From Verrucomicrobiota bacterium (GTDB lineage Bacteria; Verrucomicrobiota; Verrucomicrobiia; Chthoniobacterales; SZAS-18), in contig JANXRG010000081.1 in the NCBI GenBank assembly GCA_025353105.1, positions 1 through 64,000 of the forward strand: a stretch of DNA of 64,000 bases, written 5' to 3'. The translations under genes were made by a program, and so were the position numbers. The notes under the pieces were generated by a model that had not been told where the DNA came from, did not search any database, and saw only the letters and a program-made list of their open reading frames with translations. Shown in pieces: positions 25,405 through 34,378 of this stretch; the first letter of the stretch is position 1, and the number at the start of each line of letters is the position of its first letter.

Positions 25405-28400
25405 ATGCCAAGCGATCGAGAGGAATTACGATTCGGCAACTACGAGCTTCGCACTCTCGCCGACGGACAACCTCACCTGCTGGGGAAGGGGACATTCGGT
25501 TCCACGTACAAGGGATGTCACATCTACTTGGGCGAGGAAGTCGCCATCAAAGTGATCAATGCGCGCTACATTTCGGACACCAATGCCAAGGAGCGATTCC
25601 TGCGTGAGGCACGCGTCCTTCACGCCATCCGGCACCCGAATATCGCCCGGGTGCTCGACTTCGGTGAGGTCAGCGCCGGCATGTATTTTGTGCTGGAATT
25701 TTGTGGCGGCGGCAGCCTGAAGGATTTGGCCGAGCGGGTGGGCCCGGTGCCTCCCTCGGATGTCTTCACGATTGCCCGGCAGTGCGCGTCCGCCCTCGGG
25801 ATGGCCCATCGATCCAACTTCATTCACCGCGATATCAAGCCGGCCAACATCATGCTCGCCCGGCCGGGGCCAGAGCTTGACATCAAGCTCATCGATTTTG
25901 GTCTCGTCAAGATCATGAATCCCGAGGGCGAAGGGGCGGCGCAGTTCCAGACGCTTCACACCCAGGGCTTGTTCACGCCCTACTACGCGAGTCCCGAGCA
26001 GATCCGCGAGGAGACGCTCGATGCCCGGACCGATCTTTTCTCGCTGGGCATGTCCCTGCTTTACCTGTTGGTCGGGGGTCTGCCCGAGCGGGGTGCGGGC
26101 GCCACCATCATCGCCAGCCGCCTTGGACCAAAATCCTACGATCACCTGATCCCGGACCAAGTTCCGCCGTCGGCCCGGCAGATCTTGTCCCGCCTGCTGG
26201 CGAAGGAGCGGGACGAACGCTTCGCGTCCGCCGACGAGCTGATGCAGGCGCTCGACAGTTTGGCGGGCGAGTTCGCGATTGAGCTCCCGACGATCATTTC
26301 GTCCGACTTGTCGCCCACCCAACCCCTGGTCGGCGCGCATGGCGGATCGGACTCGGGCGAGGGCGGGGTGGCCACCGAGTCGGCGTCGCCCCCGATTCCC
26401 ACCGTGGCGGAGATGTATGAGATTGGGACGCGCCGCATCGCGCATCCCCTGGGCAGTTTCTGCGATGCCAGGCGTTGCGGAAGCGGGGAGTCGTGCGCGC
26501 TGCTTTTTGTGGATGCGGATCACCTGCTCGACGCAGTCCGCTTGGGCGAAATCAATCACGCGGTCGCGCGGCTTGTGGAATGTGTCCACCCGGCCATCGC
26601 CGCCCCGCGGGCGCTGGAAACCCTGCGGGACGCCACGGTCATTCCGTTCGCGCCATTTTTCGGAATGGACCTTCTGTCGATCTTGAAATTACGGAAGTCG
26701 TTTCGTCTGGCGGACGTCGTCCCCATCGTGCGGCAAATCGCCGAGGCGATTGATCACGCGGAGGAGCACGAGCTGGGTCCGCTGCGGGTCACGCTCGGGG
26801 AAATCTTCATGCGCGGGAAATCGGGCGGCGAATTCGCCGGCACGAATGAAATTCTTGCCGTCATGCCGGTCGCGCGCTGGCCTGAGTTCCAAAGCACTCT
26901 GCTGCCCGGCCTGGTCCGCCTGGAGCTGAGTGAATTGATCGCAGATTCGGGTGCCACCATGCAGGCCAGCGCAGACGGCGAAGGTCGCGCCAACGTTGAA
27001 TTTGCGGCCTTGATTTATCAATTCGTCTCGGGTCGCACGCCCCCGTTTGCCGCGCGGGTGTCGCGTTCCGCCTACACCGCCGTCTCGAGCATTTCCGAGG
27101 CCTCGAATCGCCTGCTGGCCTCAACGATATGCGGCGAGATCGACCAGCCGTGTCAAACGCTCCTGGATCGGCTCGTCGCGGAGGAAGGCATCGGTCCTTC
27201 GCCCGCCCGGCCGACGCTGCCGGTCACGGCCACGCAACCGGGCGGGTTAAGCGCGACCGGGACTTCGCGTCCCGTGACGGGGACCGGCGCGTCCCGTCCG
27301 TTGACGGCGACCGGTTCCTCCTCAACTTCATTGCCCAAGCCGCCTGGCGTTCTTCCGACGGCGCCTCAGCCGGCGACCAGTTCCGGTCCGGTCCCGCCGG
27401 TTTCCCCGAGCGTTCGGCCCGCGACGCAACGAGCACCCGAAGTGCCGGCCCCGGAATCGTTACGCGGCTCGCCGAAGGATCCTGAGGCCGCGTCCGAAAC
27501 CATGGTTGCCGGTCTTGACGATTCGTTCCCGCCGCCTGCGCCGCCCGCTCCGAAAGCCGCCGCTCCGCCGCCGCCGCCGCCGGCCCCGCCGGTCAGGCCG
27601 CCGACCATCTCGGCGCCGCGCCGCGTGGACGTTCCTTCGATTCCATCGCGTGCAGTCCCGCCGCCTGCGGCTTCTCCGCCGGTCGCCCCGCGCGTTGACG
27701 TGCCCGCCGCCGCGCCTCGACCGGATGTCACACTTCCACCGGCGGCGACAGCGAGAGCGAAAGAAGCGCCGACGGCCGACGTTCCGGCCCGGGGCGGACG
27801 CGGATTGCTTGTCGGCGTGGGGGCGCTCGTCATCGTCGGCGCGATCGTCGGACTCGTGATTTTCAAACGCGGGCAGACCAAGCCCGCCGAAAATCCCCCG
27901 ACCATCGCAGCCGCCACGCCCGCTCCCGTCGCTCCGACCCTCTCGCCATCGATCGCACCCGCCACCGCGCCCGTCGTCGCCCGCGCCACGCCGATTCCGC
28001 CCCCCGCGGCGCCCCCGCCGGTCATGGTGGCCCGGGATTACTTTTTTTCTCAAGGGGTCCGGCCCGCGGGTGCGCGGTTCACGCTGAATGGCCGGCCGGT
28101 CGAAGCCCGGGTGAGCGGGAATGGAATGGTCGTGCCTCTCGAAAACGCAGAACCTCCGGTGCGCATTGGCGTTTCGGCCCCCGGTTTTGTCGCGGCCGAG
28201 GTCAAACCCACCTCCTTGGAATCCTTGCGGATGGACAACCGCCTTGACCTCGTGCGGGCCACCGGGACCGTCCACGTCGCAAAAAGCGCACCCGCCAGCG
28301 ATTATGATTCGTTGGTTCTCAAAATGGTTCAGCCACTCAGCGACGAAGCGCGTTTCGTCGTCCTCGATCCGACGGAAATCGACGTGCCAATTTCCGGCGA

Positions 28401-28974
28401 TGGCCGGGAGTTTGAGCGCCGGGTCCCGACCGGAATTTACAATGTGACCGTCCGGGCCAAGGCCAATCCAAAAATTGCTCCGCTGGCAATCGCAACCGCC
28501 GTTCCCATCGAGGTCAGGCGCGAGACAAAGTTGTCCGTCCCCCCAAGCTGGGCCGGCTCGTTCAAATACGAATATTCACCCGTTGGGGGGGTCACGATCA
28601 AACGTGAGATCGTCATTCAGCCTGGGTTGCGCCCGGCCGTCGTGCGAGATACTCCGGTCATCCAGGGCGTGCAAAAACCGACGGTGGAATATGCCTGTGA
28701 CATCGTTTCGCTCAGCGACGCGGGCGTTCTCTCCGGCGTCATCCGGGTGAGCCTGCAGGATGAAAGTATCCGGTACTGGGACGCGTGTTTTGAGTTGCGG
28801 CGGGACGAGCGCAATCAACTGCAGGTGGCCTGGGGCTGGGAGGCATCGCCTGAACGACCCGAAGAAGCGTCCCGGATCCGGGCGGCGTTGAAAAAGCGAT
28901 ATCCCAAGGGAATTCCCTCCCCCCAAACGGACCGGGCGCTGGCCAAGACGTCTCCGCTCGAGCGGATTCCGTAA
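25405..28974 (+). CDS. Receptor-type Ser/Thr kinase with second kinase-like domain
   Basis: About 1189 residues from the ATG at 25405. Residues 12-290 form a Hanks-type kinase: glycine loop LGKGTFGSTYKG, Lys49, Glu68, HRDIKPANIM (His141-Asp143), DFG at 164-166 and YYASPEQ; all catalytic residues are present. Residues about 340-592 look like a second, degenerate kinase fold with no HRD or DFG. A Pro/Ala-rich linker (600-795), a transmembrane helix (about 800-820) and a 365-residue extracytoplasmic beta-rich domain follow. The domain order and the activation-loop sequence REETLDARTDLFSLGMSLL are shared with the kinase at 34379. It should sense an envelope signal and phosphorylate cytoplasmic targets, possibly the FHA-ABC protein. 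No PP2C phosphatase gene is close by. Confidence 0.9.
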   Translation: MPSDREELRFGNYELRTLADGQPHLLGKGTFGSTYKGCHIYLGEEVAIKVINARYISDTNAKERFLREARVLHAIRHPNIARVLDFGEVSAGMYFVLEFCGGGSLKDLAERVGPVPPSDVFTIARQCASALGMAHRSNFIHRDIKPANIMLARPGPELDIKLIDFGLVKIMNPEGEGAAQFQTLHTQGLFTPYYASPEQIREETLDARTDLFSLGMSLLYLLVGGLPERGAGATIIASRLGPKSYDHLIPDQVPPSARQILSRLLAKERDERFASADELMQALDSLAGEFAIELPTIISSDLSPTQPLVGAHGGSDSGEGGVATESASPPIPTVAEMYEIGTRRIAHPLGSFCDARRCGSGESCALLFVDADHLLDAVRLGEINHAVARLVECVHPAIAAPRALETLRDATVIPFAPFFGMDLLSILKLRKSFRLADVVPIVRQIAEAIDHAEEHELGPLRVTLGEIFMRGKSGGEFAGTNEILAVMPVARWPEFQSTLLPGLVRLELSELIADSGATMQASADGEGRANVEFAALIYQFVSGRTPPFAARVSRSAYTAVSSISEASNRLLASTICGEIDQPCQTLLDRLVAEEGIGPSPARPTLPVTATQPGGLSATGTSRPVTGTGASRPLTATGSSSTSLPKPPGVLPTAPQPATSSGPVPPVSPSVRPATQRAPEVPAPESLRGSPKDPEAASETMVAGLDDSFPPPAPPAPKAAAPPPPPPAPPVRPPTISAPRRVDVPSIPSRAVPPPAASPPVAPRVDVPAAAPRPDVTLPPAATARAKEAPTADVPARGGRGLLVGVGALVIVGAIVGLVIFKRGQTKPAENPPTIAAATPAPVAPTLSPSIAPATAPVVARATPIPPPAAPPPVMVARDYFFSQGVRPAGARFTLNGRPVEARVSGNGMVVPLENAEPPVRIGVSAPGFVAAEVKPTSLESLRMDNRLDLVRATGTVHVAKSAPASDYDSLVLKMVQPLSDEARFVVLDPTEIDVPISGDGREFERRVPTGIYNVTVRAKANPKIAPLAIATAVPIEVRRETKLSVPPSWAGSFKYEYSPVGGVTIKREIVIQPGLRPAVVRDTPVIQGVQKPTVEYACDIVSLSDAGVLSGVIRVSLQDESIRYWDACFELRRDERNQLQVAWGWEASPERPEEASRIRAALKKRYPKGIPSPQTDRALAKTSPLERIP

Positions 28975-29000
28975 TCCATGAGAGGCACCAGAATTTCTGG

Positions 29001-29035
29001 TTGACAAGATTCGACCGTTGCCGTTCAAATTAAAT
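29001..29035 (+). promoter_or_regulatory. Sigma-70-like promoter for the outer-membrane protein gene
   Basis: A perfect TTGACA at 29001-29006 is followed, after 17-23 bases, by the AT-rich TTCAAATTAAAT at 29024-29035, which could hold the -10 element. The start codon of the beta-barrel gene is at 29052. The pair stands out from the GC-rich surroundings. The exact -10 is uncertain. Confidence 0.5.
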
Positions 29036-29051
29036 TCAACTTAGCCCTGCC

Positions 29052-30524
29052 ATGCCACTTATCCAAATGTCTCTCAAGGAAATCTCCTTCACCCGGTCAC
29101 GTCGAAGCGTCCTTCCGCTCTCGATTGCGTTGCTTTTTGCGGCCGCGATGCTCCTGCCCGTTGCCGAACTGTCGGCCCAAGATTACAGCTCGTCGGCTTA
29201 CACCATGCAACCGGTCCTCCCGCGCGCGACCGTCACGGCCGAGCCCGTCAACGCACCCCTTTTCGGCGGAGCCGCGAGAACCTACAGCGCCGAGACGCCC
29301 TCCGAGTCCCGCCCGGAGCGTAGGCGATCGGCCTCGACGACTACTTCAACGAGCGCCGCCGTTGCCGACGCCAAGAGCGTGCCTAAGGATGTGGTCAAGC
29401 TGGTCGCACCCAGCCGGCCAATTTTCACCCTCTCCGCGGGCTACCAGACCACCTATGTTTACCACGGTCTCGACGTGATCGGTGCCAACAGCAGCGTGGC
29501 GAACATCGAACGGACGATTGACCCGTTCTACGCCGACGCAACGTTTTTGCCTGCGGGCAGGGTGACAAGTGTAATAAATGGTCTGACCAGCGGCAAGCTG
29601 ACGTCCGACATTGCCTTTGTCACGGGTGGACTCGACTGGCAGGGTTTCCACCTTTCGCTGGGATTTACGCGGGCGCTGCAGAGCACCGTACCGTATCGAA
29701 CGACCCTGGCGTTTCTACAGAGCGGTCTGACGTTACAGAGTCCCTACAATAGCTTTTTTCGGGGCAGACAAACGCCGCCGCCCTTGAAGGAAGATAACTA
29801 CCAAGAGGTAACCATTGGCCTGAATTATACCTACGCGCTCACGCCGGCGCTCAGCGCCACGATCGGATTCAACAACTTCATCCTTCCTGTAAAGGCATTT
29901 CGCAATACGAATTATCTGGGCGAGGGGCTCATTCGCCTCACCTACGCGCCAGGATATTTTCCCTACATCAAGGCCACGCTGAGCTACTATCGATATTTCT
30001 CCGGCGCGAGGGTGCCGCAGTTGCAGTCCAACGTCCTGGACGTCTTCTTTGTCGACGGCCCGGGGACCCAAGCGGCTAATCAAAACCAATCGTTGGCGAA
30101 CGGCCCGCAATATCTGAACGGTGGTTACGCCGATCTGCGAATTGATGGCGACATTCCCATCGCGAAGTCAGGCCGTTTCAGCCTCCGCTTTCAGCCGTAT
30201 GTGCTGGTCTCCTACAACAACGGATTTTTTTCCCGCCTGACGACGGCATCCCCGATCGCGAGCGGACAGTTTAACCGAGCTATCGCTTTGGGCGGCGGCC
30301 TTGTGAACTATGTGTCAAACAATGGAATCCGGCGCGACACCTTCAATACGTTTGAAGTCGGCGCCCAGCTTCGCTTTGCCTACGGAAAGCTCTCGGTCAC
30401 GCCTTCCGTCAACTATGGCGTCGACATTTCGCAGAATGGCGACACGAACAGCTTCAGCAATAATGGGAATGCGGGTCAGCGAAAGAACGTCTGGGGCGGG
30501 GTAGTCGTGGGATACTCATTCTAA
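29052..30524 (+). CDS. Outer-membrane beta-barrel protein
   Basis: 490 residues. The signal peptide is RSVLPLSIALLFAAAMLLPV ending near residue 42 (ELSA-QDY). A Ser/Thr/Arg-rich stretch follows to about residue 110. After that come many alternating strands with aromatic girdles, for example FTLSAGYQTTYVYHGLDVIG, VTIGLNYTYALTPALSATIG and PYIKATLSYYRYFSG. The last residue is Phe in VVVGYSF, the classical barrel-insertion signal. It has no TonB box or plug. The family is not recognised. The gene is flanked by a promoter-like site and a strong terminator, so it is its own transcription unit within the island. It could be a channel or exit duct for something handled by the adjacent ABC transporter; that is inference. 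Confidence 0.85.
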   Translation: MPLIQMSLKEISFTRSRRSVLPLSIALLFAAAMLLPVAELSAQDYSSSAYTMQPVLPRATVTAEPVNAPLFGGAARTYSAETPSESRPERRRSASTTTSTSAAVADAKSVPKDVVKLVAPSRPIFTLSAGYQTTYVYHGLDVIGANSSVANIERTIDPFYADATFLPAGRVTSVINGLTSGKLTSDIAFVTGGLDWQGFHLSLGFTRALQSTVPYRTTLAFLQSGLTLQSPYNSFFRGRQTPPPLKEDNYQEVTIGLNYTYALTPALSATIGFNNFILPVKAFRNTNYLGEGLIRLTYAPGYFPYIKATLSYYRYFSGARVPQLQSNVLDVFFVDGPGTQAANQNQSLANGPQYLNGGYADLRIDGDIPIAKSGRFSLRFQPYVLVSYNNGFFSRLTTASPIASGQFNRAIALGGGLVNYVSNNGIRRDTFNTFEVGAQLRFAYGKLSVTPSVNYGVDISQNGDTNSFSNNGNAGQRKNVWGGVVVGYSF

Positions 30525-30558
30525 AACACCGTTCGCCGCGAAACCCATCCGTATCAAA

Positions 30559-30593
30559 GCGCGCTCGACGCCGAGTCGAGCGTGCTTCTTTTT
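30559..30593 (+). terminator. Rho-independent terminator after the beta-barrel gene
   Basis: An 11-base-pair stem (GCGCGCTCGAC at 30559-30569 with GTCGAGCGTGC at 30575-30585, one G-T pair), a 5-base loop, then TTCTTTTT at 30586-30593. It lies 35 bases after the stop codon. The rest of the gap to 30819 has no gene; a weak promoter-like pair TTTACG/TATTTG is at 30677-30705. Confidence 0.85.
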
Positions 30594-30819
30594 GTCCTGA
30601 CGGTGACGATGGCGCGAAACCTCGCGCCTGCGCCCGCGTCGCTCGGCGTCTGCGGTCGCGTGAAATCCGATTGTGCTTTACGCTGAATTATCGAGCGAGT
30701 ATTTGACGGGGATGCTTGATGGCTCGCCTTCGGTCTGGTCGACTCGTAACGGTGGCTGCGGCGTCCGGACCGGCCTCCGGGGGCACGGGGTTGCCAGGCT
30801 GGAATAAAGGCGCTTATCG

Positions 30820-33756
30820 GTGAGGGCGCATCTAACCATCAACGATTCCGGCGGGCCGCGGACCGTCGAACTGCCCAAGACGCAAGCCACCTTCGGCAGC
30901 GCCGATTCGTGCGAAGTCCGAGTCTTCAGTGAGGATCAACGGGTTTTGGCGACGCTCGCGTGGGACCCTCGCCAGACCACCTGGCTGATGCGTCCGACGA
31001 CGGCGGGAGTGGCCGCGGTCACGGTGAACGCTCGGGTTCTCGAACACGAGGGCCCCGTGCCGCTGAGCACGGGCGATGTGCTGGAGTTTCCCGGTGGGGT
31101 CGCGCGTTTCCAGCGGTTGCCCGCGGAGCCAGCATTCCGCGGCACCGCCACCTCGGAGGTCCCGCTGGCCGGTCTCGCCTCCGTGGTGCTTGGCCGGAAG
31201 GACGTCAATGCGACGACGGCCGACGACTCCCGCGTGGATCTGGACGCGGAGGACATCGGTCTCTCCAAGATTCACGCGACGGTCGAGCGGGTGGGGGAGG
31301 ACTACTTCCTGAGCGATCTGAGCAAGCTGGGCACGGAACTAAATGGCAAGGCGTTTACGAAGGAGAAGTTGGTCTACGGCGACCGCTTTCGAATTCGCGA
31401 TTACATTATTGAGTTCACCGGCACGTCGCTTCGCCGGGTTGATCGCGGAAATGTCGGGAGCGTCTCGGCGCGTTCCCTCACGGTGGAAGTGCCGACCAGG
31501 ACGGGACGCCTGCGCATTCTTTCCAATCTTTCGATCGAGATCGGGGCGGGAGAATTTATCGGCATCCTCGGGGGCTCGGGTCAAGGAAAGTCCACGCTCC
31601 TCGGTGCGTTGTGTGGCATCAGTCCCGCCAGTTCCGGCGAAGTTTTCGTCAGCGGCATTCCGCTCTCCGACCGCAAACGCATCCAGAGCGCCGGCCTCGG
31701 GTTCGTCCCGCAGGATGACATCGTCCATCGGGAATTGCGCGTCCGGGAAGCAATCACCTACAGCGCCCGGCTGCGCCTGGCATTGCCCCCGGCCCAGATC
31801 GACGCCCTCGTCGATCGAGTCATCGATCGCCTCTCGCTGACTGAACATCGCGACAAGGTGGTCGCCCAGCTTTCGGGCGGGCAGCGCAAGCGGGTCAGCA
31901 TCGCGATTGAGCTTCTCGCCCGCCCTTCCGTGCTGTTCCTCGACGAGCCCTCGTCGGGTCTCGACCCCGCGATCGAATCGGACTTGATGGCTCTATTGCA
32001 ATCGCTGCGGCTCACCAATCTCACGGTCGTTTGCACGACCCACATGCTGCAGAAGGCCTACCTCTTCGACCGGGTGGTGTTTATTCAAGGGGGCCGGTTG
32101 GTGTTCGTGGGCACGGCGGACGAAGCTCGTGAGCATTTCCTCATGCGCGGGACGGCCGGCACCCGGGGTCTGCTCGACAAGTCGCCGCTGGAGAAAATCT
32201 ACACGCTGCTCGCCGACACCACGCGCACCGGCGAAAAATCTGCGGAGGAATGGGAGAACGAGTTTCTCGAATCGCGTTTCGCCCGCCGCCAGCTGCTGAT
32301 TCCGGAGGAGCCGGCCACTGCGAAGCCGCCTCCACCCGGCGCGGCCGGGGCCGCCTCGAAGGCGCGTTCCGGTTACCTCAAGCCGCTTTGGCTTCTGCTT
32401 TCCCGGCAATGGCGCATTCTTCTCGCCGATCGACTCAACCTGCTCTTTCTCCTCGCGCAGGCGCTCGCGATCGGACTGATGATCGGCTGGGTGGCGGACA
32501 ATGCGGGCCTGCGGATGTTCCTTTGCGTGGTCGCCACGTTGTGGTTTGGCTGCAGCAATGGCGCGCAGCAAATTGTGGGTGAGTTGCCGATCTTCCGACG
32601 CGAACGGATCTGCGGCCTTGGGTTGAACACCTACGTGCAGAGCAAGTTGGTCTTTCTTTCCCTGCTCACGATGACGCAATCCATCCTGCTGTTCGGCACG
32701 GTCCTGGCGTCTTCGCATCTTTTGCATCCCCAGAAGTTCGACGCAAAGGTCTTTGGGAAATTGCTGGTGGAAAAATTGCAGCCGCCGGGCGAGGTCCGCA
32801 CGACCGATTCCGAGGAGGAATTTGTCGCGGCCACGGCGGATTCGAAGCCGGAAGCAAAGCTGGCCGCCGCCCGGGCGTCGTCGGCTCCGGCAAAACCGAA
32901 GCCGCCCGTCGTGTCGCCCCCGAGTGGCGCGTACATCGCGTTCGTCACGTTGGTGGCGCGCACTTTCTATTTGAAGGACAACATCATTGAGGCGTTTCCC
33001 CAGGCGAGAAAAGATTCCCAGCGCAATGAAATGATGGCCGCGGATGGACGACCCATTCGCGACGCGGGGCTGGGCCTTTGGCGGGTGATTCTGACCGCGC
33101 TTGGACTCAAGCTTTTCGCCTTGATGTCGGCCGCGGTTGTCGGGGTCGCCCTGGGCCTGGCCATTTCGGCGCTCGTGCGTTCGAGCACCCAGGCCGTCAT
33201 GTGGGTGCCGCTTATTCTCATCCCGCAGATTCTGTTCGGAGGGGTCGTGGTCAGTGTCCCCGAGATGTCCCGATCCGCTTACTTGTTTAGCAAGTGGGTG
33301 CCCAGTTTTTGCGCGCAACGGATCATGGATGTTTCAAACATTTACGGGCAACGAACGCCCCGCCTGAGCAATCGGACAAAAATTCCGCTCTTCTTCAGCG
33401 GCGAGGGCGAGGCGGAGGACTTCGAGTGGAAGGAGATTGATGCGAACGGCCGGACGATCAGTCCCAGTGCGCATTACGACAAGCTCACGCTTTTCAATTC
33501 GTCCTGGCAGAATCTGCTGGTTCGGCATGAACTCGTTGGCCAGCACCTCAAGGTCAGCAAGCGGATCGAAGGAAGCTTTACGGAGGAAGCTCCGGACACG
33601 ACCGAAAAGCGGCGGGATGTCGTGTATCTCACCGGCATCCAGTTTGCCTTTCTGGGACCGGCCCAATTTGCGGCGTTGATCCTGGCCGGCTGGCTGGCGC
33701 TGTGCTACGGCACCGCCGTGCTCAGTCTGGCCAACAAGCAAACCGGCAAGCCCTGA
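30820..33756 (+). CDS. FHA-domain ABC transporter, ABCG/ABC-2 type
   Basis: 978 residues with a GTG start. Residues 3-95 look like a degenerate FHA fold. Residues about 120-200 are a clearer FHA domain: LGRKDVN with Arg126, GLSKIHATVER (Ser149, His152) and SDLSKLGTELNG, the residues that bind phosphothreonine peptides. The ATPase at about 215-450 has Walker A GGSGQGKST (251-259), signature LSGGQRKRVSIA, Walker B VLFLDEP and the H-loop His408. The C-terminal half holds about six helices of the ABC-2/ABCG type plus two long soluble loops. It should respond to a phosphorylated partner, plausibly a neighbouring kinase, and export a lipid, peptide or polymer. A single gene covers half a dimer. It is followed closely by a small membrane protein gene. 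Confidence 0.92.
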   Translation: MRAHLTINDSGGPRTVELPKTQATFGSADSCEVRVFSEDQRVLATLAWDPRQTTWLMRPTTAGVAAVTVNARVLEHEGPVPLSTGDVLEFPGGVARFQRLPAEPAFRGTATSEVPLAGLASVVLGRKDVNATTADDSRVDLDAEDIGLSKIHATVERVGEDYFLSDLSKLGTELNGKAFTKEKLVYGDRFRIRDYIIEFTGTSLRRVDRGNVGSVSARSLTVEVPTRTGRLRILSNLSIEIGAGEFIGILGGSGQGKSTLLGALCGISPASSGEVFVSGIPLSDRKRIQSAGLGFVPQDDIVHRELRVREAITYSARLRLALPPAQIDALVDRVIDRLSLTEHRDKVVAQLSGGQRKRVSIAIELLARPSVLFLDEPSSGLDPAIESDLMALLQSLRLTNLTVVCTTHMLQKAYLFDRVVFIQGGRLVFVGTADEAREHFLMRGTAGTRGLLDKSPLEKIYTLLADTTRTGEKSAEEWENEFLESRFARRQLLIPEEPATAKPPPPGAAGAASKARSGYLKPLWLLLSRQWRILLADRLNLLFLLAQALAIGLMIGWVADNAGLRMFLCVVATLWFGCSNGAQQIVGELPIFRRERICGLGLNTYVQSKLVFLSLLTMTQSILLFGTVLASSHLLHPQKFDAKVFGKLLVEKLQPPGEVRTTDSEEEFVAATADSKPEAKLAAARASSAPAKPKPPVVSPPSGAYIAFVTLVARTFYLKDNIIEAFPQARKDSQRNEMMAADGRPIRDAGLGLWRVILTALGLKLFALMSAAVVGVALGLAISALVRSSTQAVMWVPLILIPQILFGGVVVSVPEMSRSAYLFSKWVPSFCAQRIMDVSNIYGQRTPRLSNRTKIPLFFSGEGEAEDFEWKEIDANGRTISPSAHYDKLTLFNSSWQNLLVRHELVGQHLKVSKRIEGSFTEEAPDTTEKRRDVVYLTGIQFAFLGPAQFAALILAGWLALCYGTAVLSLANKQTGKP

Positions 33757-33774
33757 CCGCGCTAACTTCGCCGC

Positions 33775-34215
33775 ATGTTGCCACGAATCCTTGCCGGTCT
33801 GGCGGCCGTGTTGTGCTTCGGCAGTACCGTTCTGCCTTGGGTTTCGATGCCGGGCCTTGGTGATTTTGGTTTTCGCGACCTCGGGGCGTCGCAACGGGCG
33901 CTGGCCGCCGCCTCGGCGGGTGTCGCGGCGATTTTTTATCTGCTGGGCTGGCGTCGGATGGGCTTTGCCAGTCTCTGCCTGTTTGCCCTCGTGGCCCTCG
34001 TCAGCTTGGCCCAAACCGTGATGATGCTGAGGGAAATGGCCCCGATGTTTCCGCCGGGTGCCACTGCCGGCGCAGAACCACTTTGGCGCAAGATTCTCCA
34101 CGCGTCGCAATTTCGCAGCGGGGCGATCCTGGCCCTCGCAGGATTGTCGATTTGGGTTTTCACATTTTTCTACGGACCCCGCGCCTCGCCCGCGATCGTC
34201 AAGCCGACCCACTAA
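33775..34215 (+). CDS. Small four-helix membrane protein
   Basis: 146 residues with four hydrophobic helices (about 2-20, 40-60, 62-85, 117-136). No family recognised. It begins 18 bases after the FHA-ABC stop, so it is probably co-translated and may be a subunit or regulator of that transporter. The loop between helices 3 and 4 (MAPMFPPGATAGAEPLWRK) is short and probably lies outside the membrane. Confidence 0.8.
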   Translation: MLPRILAGLAAVLCFGSTVLPWVSMPGLGDFGFRDLGASQRALAAASAGVAAIFYLLGWRRMGFASLCLFALVALVSLAQTVMMLREMAPMFPPGATAGAEPLWRKILHASQFRSGAILALAGLSIWVFTFFYGPRASPAIVKPTH

Positions 34216-34378
34216 GACGTTTACCTCTAACCGAGGACCAGTGCGTCGACGATGAACGCTGATGCTCGAACAGCTGCGACAAGTGACGTGTCACGTGCAT
34301 CCTGCCCGCTTTTTGTCGGCGTCCGGACGATGGGTCCGGCAGGATTGACGAATTTCGATTTTGCGGTTCCAATGAGAC

